Program-made: the position numbers and the translations under genes
Assembly: GCA_026987025.1 (NCBI GenBank)
Contig: JALSNJ010000026.1
Coordinates: 1-64,000 of the forward strand
Reading direction: 5' to 3'
Origin: Candidatus Aminicenantota bacterium
GTDB taxonomy: Bacteria; Acidobacteriota; Aminicenantia; S016-38
DNA length: 64,000 bases
Shown: positions 1-7,831 of the stretch, in pieces
How positions within the stretch are numbered: the stretch's first letter is position 1
Layout of the letters: the number at the start of each line of letters is the position of its first letter
Notes under the pieces: generated by a model
Told to the model about the DNA's origin: nothing
Database searches by the model: none
Seen by the model: the letters and a program-made list of their open reading frames with translations, nothing else

Positions 1-331
1 AATGAGATATATCCGAGAGGCGTCTCCTCCAGTAGGTGCCGCTTCGGGAAAAGACTACCCCAGGGGGGTAAAGGCGAAGGGCCCTTTCTACAGCCTCGGC
101 CTCGCCGAGGCCCTCTTCTCCTTCGCTCAGGACTAAAAGGTGAAAGTGGTTTCCCAAAAGGGCGTAGCTTATGAGGCGGAGGGCAAAGACGGAGGTGAGC
201 TTTCGGAGAAGGCGAAGGAGGTATTCTTTCTCTGAGGGGCGAAGGTAGGGGAGCTCGTCCTGAAGGTGGCAGATGAGGTGGTAGTAGGCCGGGGAGGAAA
301 ATTTGAGGAAATGTCGGGCAAGTCTCGCCAT
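1..331 (-). CDS. REP-associated (IS200-like, Y1) transposase, partial at window edge
   Basis: The reading frame starts at an ATG at 331 and stays open for 110 codons to the window edge, so the C-terminus lies outside. The translation begins MARLARHF, then has a YYHLICHL strand, a helical stretch and the motif NHFHLLVLSE, followed further on by YWRRRLSDISH. This order matches the Y1_Tnp HUH fold of REP-associated tyrosine transposases, where the His-X-His pair binds the metal; the catalytic Tyr would lie beyond the edge. These enzymes are usually domesticated single-copy proteins acting on palindromic repeats. No inverted repeat was seen in the part of the flank that is visible. There is no SD; a TGATATAAT box ends 6 nt before the ATG. 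Confidence 0.75.
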   Translation of the reverse strand, partial: MARLARHFLKFSSPAYYHLICHLQDELPYLRPSEKEYLLRLLRKLTSVFALRLISYALLGNHFHLLVLSEGEEGLGEAEAVERALRLYPPGVVFSRSGTYWRRRLSDISH

Positions 332-337
332 GGGGGA

Positions 338-346
338 ATTATATCA
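338..346 (-). promoter_or_regulatory. Extended -10 promoter, leaderless type, for the transposase
   Basis: On the minus strand the sequence reads TGATATAAT, a perfect extended -10. It is followed by six bases (TCCCCC) and then the ATG at 331. A start site about 7 nt past the box would coincide with the ATG. No purine-rich SD is present. No convincing -35 was found. Confidence 0.6.
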
Positions 347-374
347 AAAAGTGGTCTGTCCCTAAAATGGGGAT

Positions 375-403
375 TTGACTTTTTCATTTTTTTTGCTTAT
401 CCT
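375..403 (+). promoter_or_regulatory. Sigma-70 type promoter for the NhaD-like gene
   Basis: TTGACT at 375-380 is followed by a 17-nt T-rich spacer and TATCCT at 398-403. The gene begins at 435 with a strong SD (AGGAGGG, about 420-427), so unlike several neighbours this is a leadered transcript. Confidence 0.5.
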
Positions 404-434
404 TTTCACCTTTAATCTGTAGGAGGGAATAAGA

Positions 435-1856
435 ATGAAGAAGGCTCTCAGTCTAATGGCTCTGTTTTTTCTCTCGTCCTTTGCCTTTTCAGCAGAAACA
501 ACTCACGGAGCGGAAAGATTGGGTGAGGTCCTTCCCCTCTGGTCCGTCCTTCCCTTTGTGGGAATTCTCCTCTCCATAGCTATTTTTCCCTTAGCGGCCC
601 CTGAGTTCTGGCATCATCACTTCGGTAAGGTCTCCGCCTTCTGGGGCCTGCTCTTTGCCATACCCTTCGTAATAGCCTTTAAGCATGGGGCCATACATAG
701 CCTTCTGGACATTTATCTTCTGGATTATATACCCTTCATTTTACTCCTCTGGGCCCTCTTTACTGTGGCCGGCGGAATTCTACTCAGGGGCACATTGAAA
801 GGAACCCCTGAGGTAAATGTGATTTTTCTCCTTCTGGGGACTTTTCTATCCTCCTGGATAGGGACCACGGGTTCGGCCATGGTGCTTATAAGACCCTTCA
901 TAAGGGCTAATATGCACAGGAAGCATAAACAGCATATGATAGTCTTCTTCATATTCCTGGTGGCCAACATCGGCGGCTCCCTTACCCCCCTGGGAGACCC
1001 TCCCCTTTTCCTCGGGTTCCTCCACGGGGTTCCCTTCTTCTGGACCTTCCATTTGCTTCCCCACATGCTGGTGGAATCCCTTTTCCTTCTCGGGCTCTTT
1101 TACCTGATTGATAGGCACTATTACAAGAAGGAAGAGATAACCGTAAACGAGGAGGAAGAGAAGATACCCCTCAGGATAGTGGGTGCTCACAACTTCCTCT
1201 TTCTCCTGGGAATAGTGGGGGGGGTTCTGCTGAGCGGATACTGGAAGGCCGGAAATTTCACCTTTTTGGGGGTTAAGCTCACGGTCCAGGACCAGGTGAG
1301 AAATCTCATCCTCATTGCCATGGGCATACTTTCTCTGATTACCACCAAAAAACAAATCCGACAGGAAAACGAGTTTACCTGGTTCCCCATAAAGGAAGTG
1401 GCTATTCTTTTTGCCGGAATCTTCGCCACCATGGTTCCGGCCTTAGCCATCCTGAGGGCCGGGGAACACGGAGCACTGGCCGGCCTGATTAGGAGTATAA
1501 AAGAGCCCGCCCATTACTTCTGGGCCACGGGAAGCCTTTCCAGCTTCCTGGACAACGCTCCCACTTATCTTACTTTCCTCAATTCCGCCTTAGGAAAGTT
1601 CTTTCCCGGGGTGGCTGGACATCAGGCGGTCCACAGCCTTATTGCCACCAAGAAGGTTTACCTGGAGGCCATATCCGCCGGAGCTGTTTTCATGGGGGCC
1701 AATACATATATTGGAAACGCCCCCAATTTCATGGTGAAATCCATAGCCGAGGAATATGGAATAGAAATGCCCTCCTTCTTCGGCTACATGCTTAAATATT
1801 CCATTCCGATTCTCGTAACATCCTTCTTGGGAATTACTCTGATATTTTTCTTATAA
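435..1856 (+). CDS. nhaD: NhaD/ArsB-superfamily sodium:proton antiporter
   Basis: A 473-residue polytopic membrane protein. An N-terminal signal-like segment (MKKALSLMALFFLSSFAFSA) is followed by about a dozen hydrophobic segments separated by short loops. The segment after the first cluster contains GTTGSAMVLIRPF and ANIGGSLTPLGDPPLFLGF. The second half has a matching element near FLDNAPTYLTFLN and GANTYIGNAPNFMVKS. This duplicated layout with Asp/Asn-Pro hairpins is typical of the ion transporter superfamily and of NhaD antiporters in particular. The likely role is Na+ (or Li+) expulsion in exchange for protons. It has its own promoter and SD and no operon partners. A citrate- or arsenite-type substrate is less likely but cannot be excluded by eye. 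Confidence 0.8.
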   Translation: MKKALSLMALFFLSSFAFSAETTHGAERLGEVLPLWSVLPFVGILLSIAIFPLAAPEFWHHHFGKVSAFWGLLFAIPFVIAFKHGAIHSLLDIYLLDYIPFILLLWALFTVAGGILLRGTLKGTPEVNVIFLLLGTFLSSWIGTTGSAMVLIRPFIRANMHRKHKQHMIVFFIFLVANIGGSLTPLGDPPLFLGFLHGVPFFWTFHLLPHMLVESLFLLGLFYLIDRHYYKKEEITVNEEEEKIPLRIVGAHNFLFLLGIVGGVLLSGYWKAGNFTFLGVKLTVQDQVRNLILIAMGILSLITTKKQIRQENEFTWFPIKEVAILFAGIFATMVPALAILRAGEHGALAGLIRSIKEPAHYFWATGSLSSFLDNAPTYLTFLNSALGKFFPGVAGHQAVHSLIATKKVYLEAISAGAVFMGANTYIGNAPNFMVKSIAEEYGIEMPSFFGYMLKYSIPILVTSFLGITLIFFL

Positions 1857-2103
1857 CTTAAAGGAAAACCCGGCGGAAAGCCACCGGCCCTCTATTTTAA
1901 CCCCGGGGATTTCCTCAATTACTGTATCAAAAAGGTTATTTCCTTGCAGGACTTATCTCCTGAGCGGTCAGAACCCTGACCACCGCGGTGGTGGGCGAAA
2001 ATTCCGACCTGGGCGCTCTTCCCTGCACGGTGAGAGAATAGCGCTTCGTATCTTTGCCCAGGGAAAGCAAAGCCATGAGGGCAAAAAGGACTGCCCTTTT
2101 CAT
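1851..2103 (-). pseudogene. Remnant of a TonB-dependent receptor (N-terminal plug start plus last beta-strand)
   Basis: Reading leftward from an ATG at 2103, the frame gives a signal-peptide-like start (MKRAVLFALMALLSLG), then plug-like sequence ending in TTAVVRVLTAQEIS before a stop. Shifting by one base restores GNNLFDTVIEEIPGV, the usual continuation of a TonB plug domain. Within about ten more codons it ends in GRWLSAGFSFKL, which resembles the aromatic or hydrophobic terminal strand of an outer-membrane barrel. About 80 codons remain of a family normally of 600 or more. The best reading is a receptor gene that lost its middle by deletion and then frameshifted. Its stop overlaps the end of the nhaD-like gene by 6 nt. 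There is no SD. Confidence 0.55.
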
Positions 2104-2139
2104 GGGAGGAATTTTATCAGCCTGGGCAGCAGAGTCAAC

Positions 2140-4218
2140 TCAGGGAAAGGCCTCTCTCAGCAGAAGGCCCAGCCAGGTTCTTCTAAGAAGGGGCTGGTTG
2201 TTCTTCACCGCCTGCTTCAGGGCCTCAAAATCCCCCACCAGGCCCACATAGCGGCGGGCCCTGGTGACAGCGGTGTAAAGAAGGTTTCTCTGAAGCATTA
2301 TCCAGTGATGCTTCACCAGGGGCATAATTACCGCTGTGTATTCGCTTCCCTGGGCCTTGTGGACGGAAACCGCATAGGCTAAGGTGAGCTCTTCGGCATC
2401 CTCCTGGGTATAGAGGACCTTCTCGCCGTAAAAATCCACCCAGAGCTCCCCATCCCCCCCGTCCTCCACCCTTCCAATTTCCCCATTGAAGACCTCCTTG
2501 TAGTAGTTGTTGACGGTTTGCATAACCTTATCGCCTATGCGGAAAACCCTCCCCCCCACCTTGAACCTCCTTCCCCCGGGATTCAGCCTTTCCTGCAGGA
2601 CCTTGTTTAAATTGTCCACCCCCAGGATACCCTTGTACATTGGGGACAGAACCTGGATTTCGGTGGTTAAAGGAGGAAGGTTGAGCCTGCGGGGAACTTC
2701 CAAGGTGGCAAGGCTTATTAATTTTTGAAGGTAATCGGTGGCTGTGAAGAATTCAAACTCCCCTCCCTTCTCCACAAAGGGAAGAAGTCCGTTGTTTATT
2801 CTCTGGGCATTTATGGCGATGAGGCTTCCTTCCCTCTGACGGTAAATCCTTTTCAGAACCACTAAGGGGAAAAGGCCGGAGGAAATAATGTCCGCCAGGA
2901 CATTTCCAGGCCCCACCGATGGGAGCTGGTCTTTATCCCCCACTAAGAGCAGCCTGGCCCCCAGGGGAAGGGCCCTGAGCACCGCCCTGAAAAGCCATGC
3001 ATCCACCATGGAAACCTCATCCAGAACCAGAAAATCCAGGTTCAGCGGTCTTATCTCATCCCTTTTGAAGGTATTGGTTTCCGGGTCAAACTCCAGCAGG
3101 CGGTGTATGGTGGAGGCGGGAAAACCCGTGGCTTCAGTGAGCCTTCGGGCCGCCCTTCCTGTGGGTGCGGCAAATTTAATCCTCAGGCCCGAAGCCCTGG
3201 CTATCGTTCCTATGAAACGGATTATGGTTGTTTTTCCGGTTCCTGGCCCTCCGGAAATGAGCATTAAACGGGAGGAAAGGGCAGAAGCCACCGCCCTCCT
3301 CTGCTCAGGGTCCAGCTCTATCTCAAAGCTCCCCGCCACCTCTTCAAAGACTCCGGAAAGGTCTTCCAGGGGAAGAAAGGAGGCTTCCTTCCTCTCTAAA
3401 AGCCTTTCAGCTATTTCCGCCTCCCAGAGGAAGTATTTTTTCAGGGCTACTCTGTCATCGGAGAAATAAAAAATAGGGTTTCTGAGCCCCTCCTCCGCCT
3501 TCTCCCTGTCAATCCCCAGGGAAATAATCCTGGACAAAAGCTCCTCCTTAAACATGTAGGTATGGCCGGCGGATGCTTCCTTTTCAAGGAAATAGTGGGC
3601 TGCGGCAGCAGCTCTGGCAGGGGAATTGGCAGGAAAACCCAGCCTGCGGGCCACCGTATCGGCCCTGGAAAAACCTATTCCCGAAAACTCCAGGGCAAGC
3701 CTGTAAGGGTTCGCCTTAACCACCCGGGGAGCCTCAGAGCCGTATCTTTCAATTATTTTCCTGGCCACCTTGGAGGGAAGCCCCAGCCCCAGCAGGAAGA
3801 TCAGAGCCTCCCTCTCCCTTCCTGCCTCAACGAAAAATCGGTGAAGGGCTTCGGCCTTTTTCTCGCTTACCCCGAACACCTCCTTCAGCTTTTCGGGCTC
3901 CTCCAGTATCACCCTCACAGTATCCTCCCCGAACCTCTCCACTATCTTCCTGGCCGTGGCCTTTCCTATTCCCTTCACCGGCGAGGAAGCTATAAACTTC
4001 TCTAAGGCGCCTATGCTTCTGGAGACCACCTCTTCCACAGAAAATTCCCGACCATAAGGTCCCACCTTCCACTTTCCCCTCAGAATCACCCTCTCGCCTT
4101 CCTGAAGGTGCCCGAGGGGACCGGAGACCTTCACCTCTTCCCCATCGGTTTTAAGGATAAAGACCCCAAACTCCCCTGAGGAAAAAACCTTCCTCTCTAC
4201 GATGCCCTCTATTTCCAC
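2140..4218 (-). CDS. recD2: RecD2-type ATP-dependent 5'-3' DNA helicase
   Basis: A 692-residue protein starting at a GTG. The N-terminal OB-like segment and helix-hairpin-helix repeats (about residues 1-200, with KGIGKATARKI and SGIGFSRADTVARRLG) are the hallmark of RecD2 as opposed to RecBCD RecD. The helicase core follows: Walker A GGPGTGKTT at 323-331, DEVSMVD at 400-406 and GDKDQLPSVGPG near 427-438. Near the C-terminus are AYAVSVHKAQGSEY and the arginine-finger motif VTRARRYV. The enzyme is expected to unwind DNA 5' to 3' in repair without RecB/RecC, which are not seen here. It is the last gene of the hldE1-hldE2-rpiB-bcp run, 7 nt after bcp, with no clear SD. Confidence 0.93.
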   Translation of the reverse strand: MEIEGIVERKVFSSGEFGVFILKTDGEEVKVSGPLGHLQEGERVILRGKWKVGPYGREFSVEEVVSRSIGALEKFIASSPVKGIGKATARKIVERFGEDTVRVILEEPEKLKEVFGVSEKKAEALHRFFVEAGREREALIFLLGLGLPSKVARKIIERYGSEAPRVVKANPYRLALEFSGIGFSRADTVARRLGFPANSPARAAAAAHYFLEKEASAGHTYMFKEELLSRIISLGIDREKAEEGLRNPIFYFSDDRVALKKYFLWEAEIAERLLERKEASFLPLEDLSGVFEEVAGSFEIELDPEQRRAVASALSSRLMLISGGPGTGKTTIIRFIGTIARASGLRIKFAAPTGRAARRLTEATGFPASTIHRLLEFDPETNTFKRDEIRPLNLDFLVLDEVSMVDAWLFRAVLRALPLGARLLLVGDKDQLPSVGPGNVLADIISSGLFPLVVLKRIYRQREGSLIAINAQRINNGLLPFVEKGGEFEFFTATDYLQKLISLATLEVPRRLNLPPLTTEIQVLSPMYKGILGVDNLNKVLQERLNPGGRRFKVGGRVFRIGDKVMQTVNNYYKEVFNGEIGRVEDGGDGELWVDFYGEKVLYTQEDAEELTLAYAVSVHKAQGSEYTAVIMPLVKHHWIMLQRNLLYTAVTRARRYVGLVGDFEALKQAVKNNQPLLRRTWLGLLLREAFP

Positions 4219-4225
4219 GGAGGGT

Positions 4226-4699
4226 TTACTTCCCTTTGAGTTCCCTCAATTTCTCCAGAACATCCTCCACATGGCCCGCCACCTTGACCCTGGGCCAGTG
4301 AAAGCGGAGGATCCCCTGGGGGTCTATCAAAACAGTGGACCTTATTACCCCGGCCTTCTCCTTTCCCCGGGACCTTTTCATTCCCCAGGCTCCGTAGAGC
4401 TCCATGACCTGGTGCTGGGGGTCGGAAAGGAGGGTTATGGTTAGGCCCTTCTTCTGCCTAAAGTTCCTGTGGCTCCTGGGAGAATCGGGACTTACCCCAA
4501 GTATTACGGCCCCCAATTTCTCAAATTCTTCCTTCATGGCCGTAAAACCCTGGGCTTCCTTAGTGCAGCCGGAGGTATTATCCTTAGGGTAAAAGTATAA
4601 AACCACCCACTTCCCCCGATAATCCTTAAGACAGCGCTGAACTTCGTCCTGGTCCGGGAGACAAAAATCCGGAGCAGGCTTGCCCACTTCTATGCCCAT
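4226..4699 (-). CDS. bcp: Bcp/PrxQ-type thiol peroxiredoxin
   Basis: A 157-residue thioredoxin-fold peroxidase that reduces H2O2 and organic peroxides. The peroxidatic cysteine is C45 in the motif NTSGCTKEA, in its usual place after a YFYPKD strand. Typical PrxQ enzymes carry the resolving cysteine five residues later; here that position is Gln50, and the only other cysteines are C13 and C23 in the N-terminal region. The protein therefore works either as a 1-Cys enzyme or with an unusual resolving cysteine. Its ATG abuts the rpiB stop codon, and the SD (AAGGAGGG) lies inside the rpiB end, so the two are translationally coupled. Confidence 0.9.
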   Translation of the reverse strand: MGIEVGKPAPDFCLPDQDEVQRCLKDYRGKWVVLYFYPKDNTSGCTKEAQGFTAMKEEFEKLGAVILGVSPDSPRSHRNFRQKKGLTITLLSDPQHQVMELYGAWGMKRSRGKEKAGVIRSTVLIDPQGILRFHWPRVKVAGHVEDVLEKLRELKGK

Positions 4700-5152
4700 T
4701 TATCCCTCCTTACACTTTTCTTCCATCTCCTCTATTTTCTTCAGCCTCCTGGTGTGCCTCCCTCCCTCAAAGGGAGTCTCCAGCCATATCTTCACAAACC
4801 TCTTTGCTTCCTCAGGACTTTCCACCCTTCCACCGAAGGTTATAACATTGGCGTTGTTGTGGAGGGCGGCCATCCTGGCGGTGTATTCGCTGTGAACTAA
4901 AGCGGCCCTTACCCCTTCCACCTTGTTGGCGGCAATGGACATCCCTATGCCTGTGCCGCAAATAAGAACTCCCCTATGGGCCTTCCCGCTGGCCACGGCC
5001 CTGGCCACGGCCTCTGCAAATTCCGCATAATTCACAGAATCCGTGGAATGGGTGCCCATGTCCAGAACCTGGTGCCCCATTCCCGAAAGGAACTCCTTAA
5101 TTATTTCCTTCATGGGAAAACCCGCGTGGTCTGAACCTATGGCTATTCTCAT
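4700..5152 (-). CDS. rpiB: Ribose-5-phosphate isomerase B
   Basis: A 150-residue RpiB/LacAB-family sugar isomerase, interconverting ribose 5-phosphate and ribulose 5-phosphate in the pentose phosphate pathway. The N-terminal GSDHAG (D8, H9) and the active-site segment ICGTGIGMSIAANK with C65 are intact, followed by GVRAALVHSEYTARMAALHNNANV, which contains the phosphate-binding residues. Length is normal for the family. It sits between the heptose genes and bcp. In this setting it may feed the sugar-phosphate pool used for heptose synthesis from sedoheptulose 7-phosphate, but that link is inference. Confidence 0.93.
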   Translation of the reverse strand: MRIAIGSDHAGFPMKEIIKEFLSGMGHQVLDMGTHSTDSVNYAEFAEAVARAVASGKAHRGVLICGTGIGMSIAANKVEGVRAALVHSEYTARMAALHNNANVITFGGRVESPEEAKRFVKIWLETPFEGGRHTRRLKKIEEMEEKCKEG

Positions 5153-5168
5153 GCTCCTATGATAACAA

Positions 5169-5645
5169 TTATTTGCAGAATTTTTCCAGCACCCTCTCTA
5201 TTATGTCCGTGGTGGAGTTAACTTTATCGGAACCTGCGATGACGGTTCTGGTCCCCACCTTCAGGGCCACATCCCTTTCGGGAACGGTCTCCGGCGTGTA
5301 ATCTCCTCCCTTGGCGTGAAAGTCCGGCCTCATCTCCAGGATTATCCCCCGAACATCCTCCTCATCAAAAAGGAAGGCGTAATCCACGGGCTTCAGGGCC
5401 TCCACCAGGGCCAGCCTCTCCTCCTCCCCCAGAATGGGCCTTCCTTTCCCCTTTATTCTCCTAACCGAAGCGTCGCTGTTCACCGCCACGAACAAAACAT
5501 CCCCGAATTTTTTCGCCTCCTGGAGGTAAAGAAGATGCCCCCTGTGGAGGAGGTCAAAGACCCCGTTGGCCAGGACTATTCTCTTTCCCTCCTTTCTGAG
5601 GAGTTGGGCCAGGTCTATGGCCTGCTTTCTTGTGAGGATTCCCAT
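5169..5645 (-). CDS. hldE2: D-glycero-beta-D-manno-heptose 1-phosphate adenylyltransferase (HldE C-domain as separate gene)
   Basis: A 158-residue nucleotidyltransferase with the HxGH-type signature in ANGVFDLLHRGHLLYLQEA, then NSDASVRRIKGKGRP. It transfers AMP onto heptose 1-phosphate, the last activation before epimerisation to ADP-heptose for the LPS inner core. In enterobacteria this domain is fused behind the kinase domain. Here it is a separate ORF whose start lies 31 nt inside the kinase gene, in another frame, so the pair is probably co-translated. Other heptose genes (gmhA, gmhB, hldD) are not in the window. Confidence 0.9.
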   Translation of the reverse strand: MGILTRKQAIDLAQLLRKEGKRIVLANGVFDLLHRGHLLYLQEAKKFGDVLFVAVNSDASVRRIKGKGRPILGEEERLALVEALKPVDYAFLFDEEDVRGIILEMRPDFHAKGGDYTPETVPERDVALKVGTRTVIAGSDKVNSTTDIIERVLEKFCK

Positions 5646-6574
5646 TTTTCTATACCCTCCAGGAGCTCCTCCGGGCTTACGGTGGAGGCACCTTCCTTCA
5701 TCACCGCAATTCCCCCGGCTATGTTGGCAAGGGCAGCCGCCTGGCGGAAGCTGGCTCCGGCGCTCAGGGCCAAGGTATAGACCGCTGCCACCGTATCCCC
5801 GGCCCCGGTAACATCCACCACCTGCTCGGAACCGAATGGACCGAGCAGGTGGGGTCCCCTTCCCTCCTCAAAAAGGCATAGTCCCTTCTTTCCCAGGGTG
5901 ACCAAAAGGGCCTTCAGTTGAAGCATGGTCCGGGCCTTTTCCCCTTCGGCAATTATCTCCCTCAGCCCCATAAAGGACCTACCCATAAGGGCGGAAAACT
6001 CCGGAATGTTGGGGGTGGCGGAGGTTGCCCCCTTGAAATCAGCCAGGCGATTTCTGGAGTCCACCACCACTAAAGGAACTCCCTCCCTTAATCTTTCAAA
6101 GCCCTGGGGGGAGGCGGTCCCATAGCCGTAATCGGAAACGATCGCTGCGTGGAACCCGTGGAGGCGTTCCGGAAGCACAGCCTGAAACCCGTTGCCCCAA
6201 TCAACTCTGGCCACCTGTTGCCTCTTGGTAAACTCTCCCCCGGCTAAGATCCTCATTTTCCTCAAGGTCCTTCCCCGCCGCACAACCTTGGCCTCTATTC
6301 CCCAGCTGGAAAGAAGGCCAAGGAGCTGGTCCCCCTCCTCATCCTCCCCCACCGCCCCTGCCACCGATACCTCTGCCCCTAAGGCCGCCAGGTTCTTGGC
6401 GGCGTTGGCCGCCCCTCCCAGCTCGTATCTTTCACTTTCAAACCTAAGGATGGGAATGGGAGCCTCCCTGGAGATCCTCTCCGCATAGCCATAAACATAA
6501 TGGTCAAGTATAAGGTCCCCGTAAACCAGGACCCTCTTTCCTTTAAATTTTTCCAGAATCGCCTTTAATCTCAC
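5615..6574 (-). CDS. hldE1: D-glycero-beta-D-manno-heptose-7-phosphate kinase (HldE N-domain as separate gene)
   Basis: A 319-residue PfkB/ribokinase-family kinase. The substrate segment ELGGAANAAKNLAALGAEV and the C-terminal anion-hole/catalytic motif DVTGAGDTVAAVYTLAL (catalytic Asp within GAGD) are intact. YGDLILDHYVYG near the N-terminus is typical of RfaE domain I. It phosphorylates heptose 7-phosphate at C1 for LPS core precursor synthesis, which makes the organism a likely LPS producer. The start is a GTG at 6574; a TATCAT box ends 6 nt upstream, which would make it the leaderless head of hldE1-hldE2-rpiB-bcp-recD2. It is divergent from apgM with only 35 nt between start codons. Confidence 0.92.
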   Translation of the reverse strand: MRLKAILEKFKGKRVLVYGDLILDHYVYGYAERISREAPIPILRFESERYELGGAANAAKNLAALGAEVSVAGAVGEDEEGDQLLGLLSSWGIEAKVVRRGRTLRKMRILAGGEFTKRQQVARVDWGNGFQAVLPERLHGFHAAIVSDYGYGTASPQGFERLREGVPLVVVDSRNRLADFKGATSATPNIPEFSALMGRSFMGLREIIAEGEKARTMLQLKALLVTLGKKGLCLFEEGRGPHLLGPFGSEQVVDVTGAGDTVAAVYTLALSAGASFRQAAALANIAGGIAVMKEGASTVSPEELLEGIEKWESSQESRP

Positions 6575-6580
6575 CTCTCT

Positions 6581-6590
6581 ATGATATAAA
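6581..6590. promoter_or_regulatory. Overlapping divergent -10 boxes for hldE1 and apgM
   Basis: The ten bases ATGATATAAA serve both strands. Plus: TGATATAAA (6582-6590) is an extended -10 for apgM, about 19 nt before its ATG, with an SD (GGGAGG, 6598-6603) between. Minus: TATCAT (6586 to 6581) ends 6 nt before the hldE1 GTG. Overlapping boxes should make the two transcripts compete for polymerase. Confidence 0.45.
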
Positions 6591-6609
6591 ATTTCCAGGG
6601 AGGTGAAAA

Positions 6610-7815
6610 ATGGAAAGAGAGGAACTGCTTAAATCCCTTACGGTGAAGAACGAGAAGAAAATCCTATTGGTGGTTCTGGATGGCCTGGGAGGAATTCCGT
6701 ACAGGGACGGAAAGACGGAGCTGGAAGTGGCTTACACCCCCAACCTGGACCGACTGGCCGCCAACTCCTCCTGCGGCCTTGCCATCCCGGTTTTACCGGG
6801 GATAACCCCCGGCTCTGGCCCTGCTCACATGTCCCTTTTCGGGTATGACCCCATAAAATACCAGATAGGGAGGGGAATTCTGGAAGCCCTGGGCCTGGAC
6901 ATGGATGTTAGGCCCGGGGATGTGGCCGTCAGGGGAAATTTTGCCACCCTGAGGGACGGTAAGATCGTGGACCGGCGGGCAGGAAGGATACCCACCGAAA
7001 AGAACAGGGAGCTTATAGAAAAGATAAGGGAAAAGATCAAGGAAATAGATGGAGTTCAAATAATATTAAAATCCGGAAGGGAACACCGTTTTGCTGTGGT
7101 TCTCAGGGGAGAGGGCCTGGGAGACGGGGTCTGCGACGCGGACCCCCAGAAGGAGGGTCTGCCTCCCAAGCCACCGGAGGCCAGGAATCCCGAGTCGGAA
7201 AAAACCGCCAGGGTTGCATCGGAATTCATAAGAAAGGTAACGGAAATTTTGAGCGATGAACCCAGGGCCAATACGGTGCTCCTGCGGGGTTTTTCCTCTC
7301 ACCCCTCCCTTCCTCCCATGCAGGAGCTCTTCAAACTTAACCCGGTGGCTATAGCTTCTTATCCCATGTACAGGGGACTTGCCAAGCTGGTGGGGATGGA
7401 GGTGGTGAAAACCGGCGAGGAAATTGAAGACGAGCTGGAAACCCTGAAATCCTTATGGGACAAATACGACTTTTTCTATCTCCATATAAAAAAGACCGAT
7501 AGCTACGGCGAGGATGGAAATTTCCAGGCCAAGGTAAAGAAAATTGAGGAATTTGATTCCCTTCTTCCCCGGATACTGGAGCTTTCCCCTGATGTTCTCG
7601 TCATAACCGGAGACCACTCCACCCCCTCCAGGTTAAAGTCCCATTCCTGGCATCCTGTTCCCTTCCTCCTCCATTCCCCCTACACCTTCAGGGACGGCCT
7701 CAGAGAATTCTCAGAAGTAGCCTGCAGGAAGGGAAGCCTGGGGATCTTTTACGCTGTGGACGGAATGTCCCTCATGCTCGCCAACGCATTGAAACTAAAG
7801 AAATTCGGCGCCTGA
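6610..7815 (+). CDS. apgM: Cofactor-independent phosphoglycerate mutase, archaeal ApgM type
   Basis: A 401-residue alkaline-phosphatase-superfamily enzyme interconverting 3- and 2-phosphoglycerate. The N-terminal metal site VVLDGLGG, the nucleophile region [18 protein letters not shown] and the C-terminal metal motif [21 protein letters not shown] are intact, and the length fits ApgM (about 400) rather than bacterial GpmI (about 510). ApgM is common in archaea and scattered among thermophilic and anaerobic bacteria. It has a good SD and its own promoter. The next gene, hrcA, starts 16 nt later but has its own -10 box, so heat-shock genes can be driven separately. Confidence 0.92.
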   Translation: MEREELLKSLTVKNEKKILLVVLDGLGGIPYRDGKTELEVAYTPNLDRLAANSSCGLAIPVLPGITPGSGPAHMSLFGYDPIKYQIGRGILEALGLDMDVRPGDVAVRGNFATLRDGKIVDRRAGRIPTEKNRELIEKIREKIKEIDGVQIILKSGREHRFAVVLRGEGLGDGVCDADPQKEGLPPKPPEARNPESEKTARVASEFIRKVTEILSDEPRANTVLLRGFSSHPSLPPMQELFKLNPVAIASYPMYRGLAKLVGMEVVKTGEEIEDELETLKSLWDKYDFFYLHIKKTDSYGEDGNFQAKVKKIEEFDSLLPRILELSPDVLVITGDHSTPSRLKSHSWHPVPFLLHSPYTFRDGLREFSEVACRKGSLGIFYAVDGMSLMLANALKLKKFGA

Positions 7816-7817
7816 TT

Positions 7818-7826
7818 TGTTATAAT
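7818..7826 (+). promoter_or_regulatory. Extended -10 promoter, leaderless type, for the hrcA operon
   Basis: TGTTATAAT is a consensus extended -10. The hrcA ATG at 7832 follows after CTTAA, with a second in-frame ATG at 7835, and there is no SD. The CIRCE inverted repeat (TTAGCACTC-N9-GAGTGCTAA) expected near an hrcA promoter was not seen between 7790 and 7870. Confidence 0.6.
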
Positions 7827-7831
7827 CTTAA

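Noticed and set aside
725-1450. Long minus-strand open frames inside the nhaD-like gene
   Set aside because: They mirror the codons of a strong polytopic membrane protein, have no SD and show low-complexity translations.
2054-2251. Plus-strand 65-codon ORF next to recD2
   Set aside because: Overlaps the recD2 3' end and the TonB remnant in antisense, no SD and no recognisable sequence.
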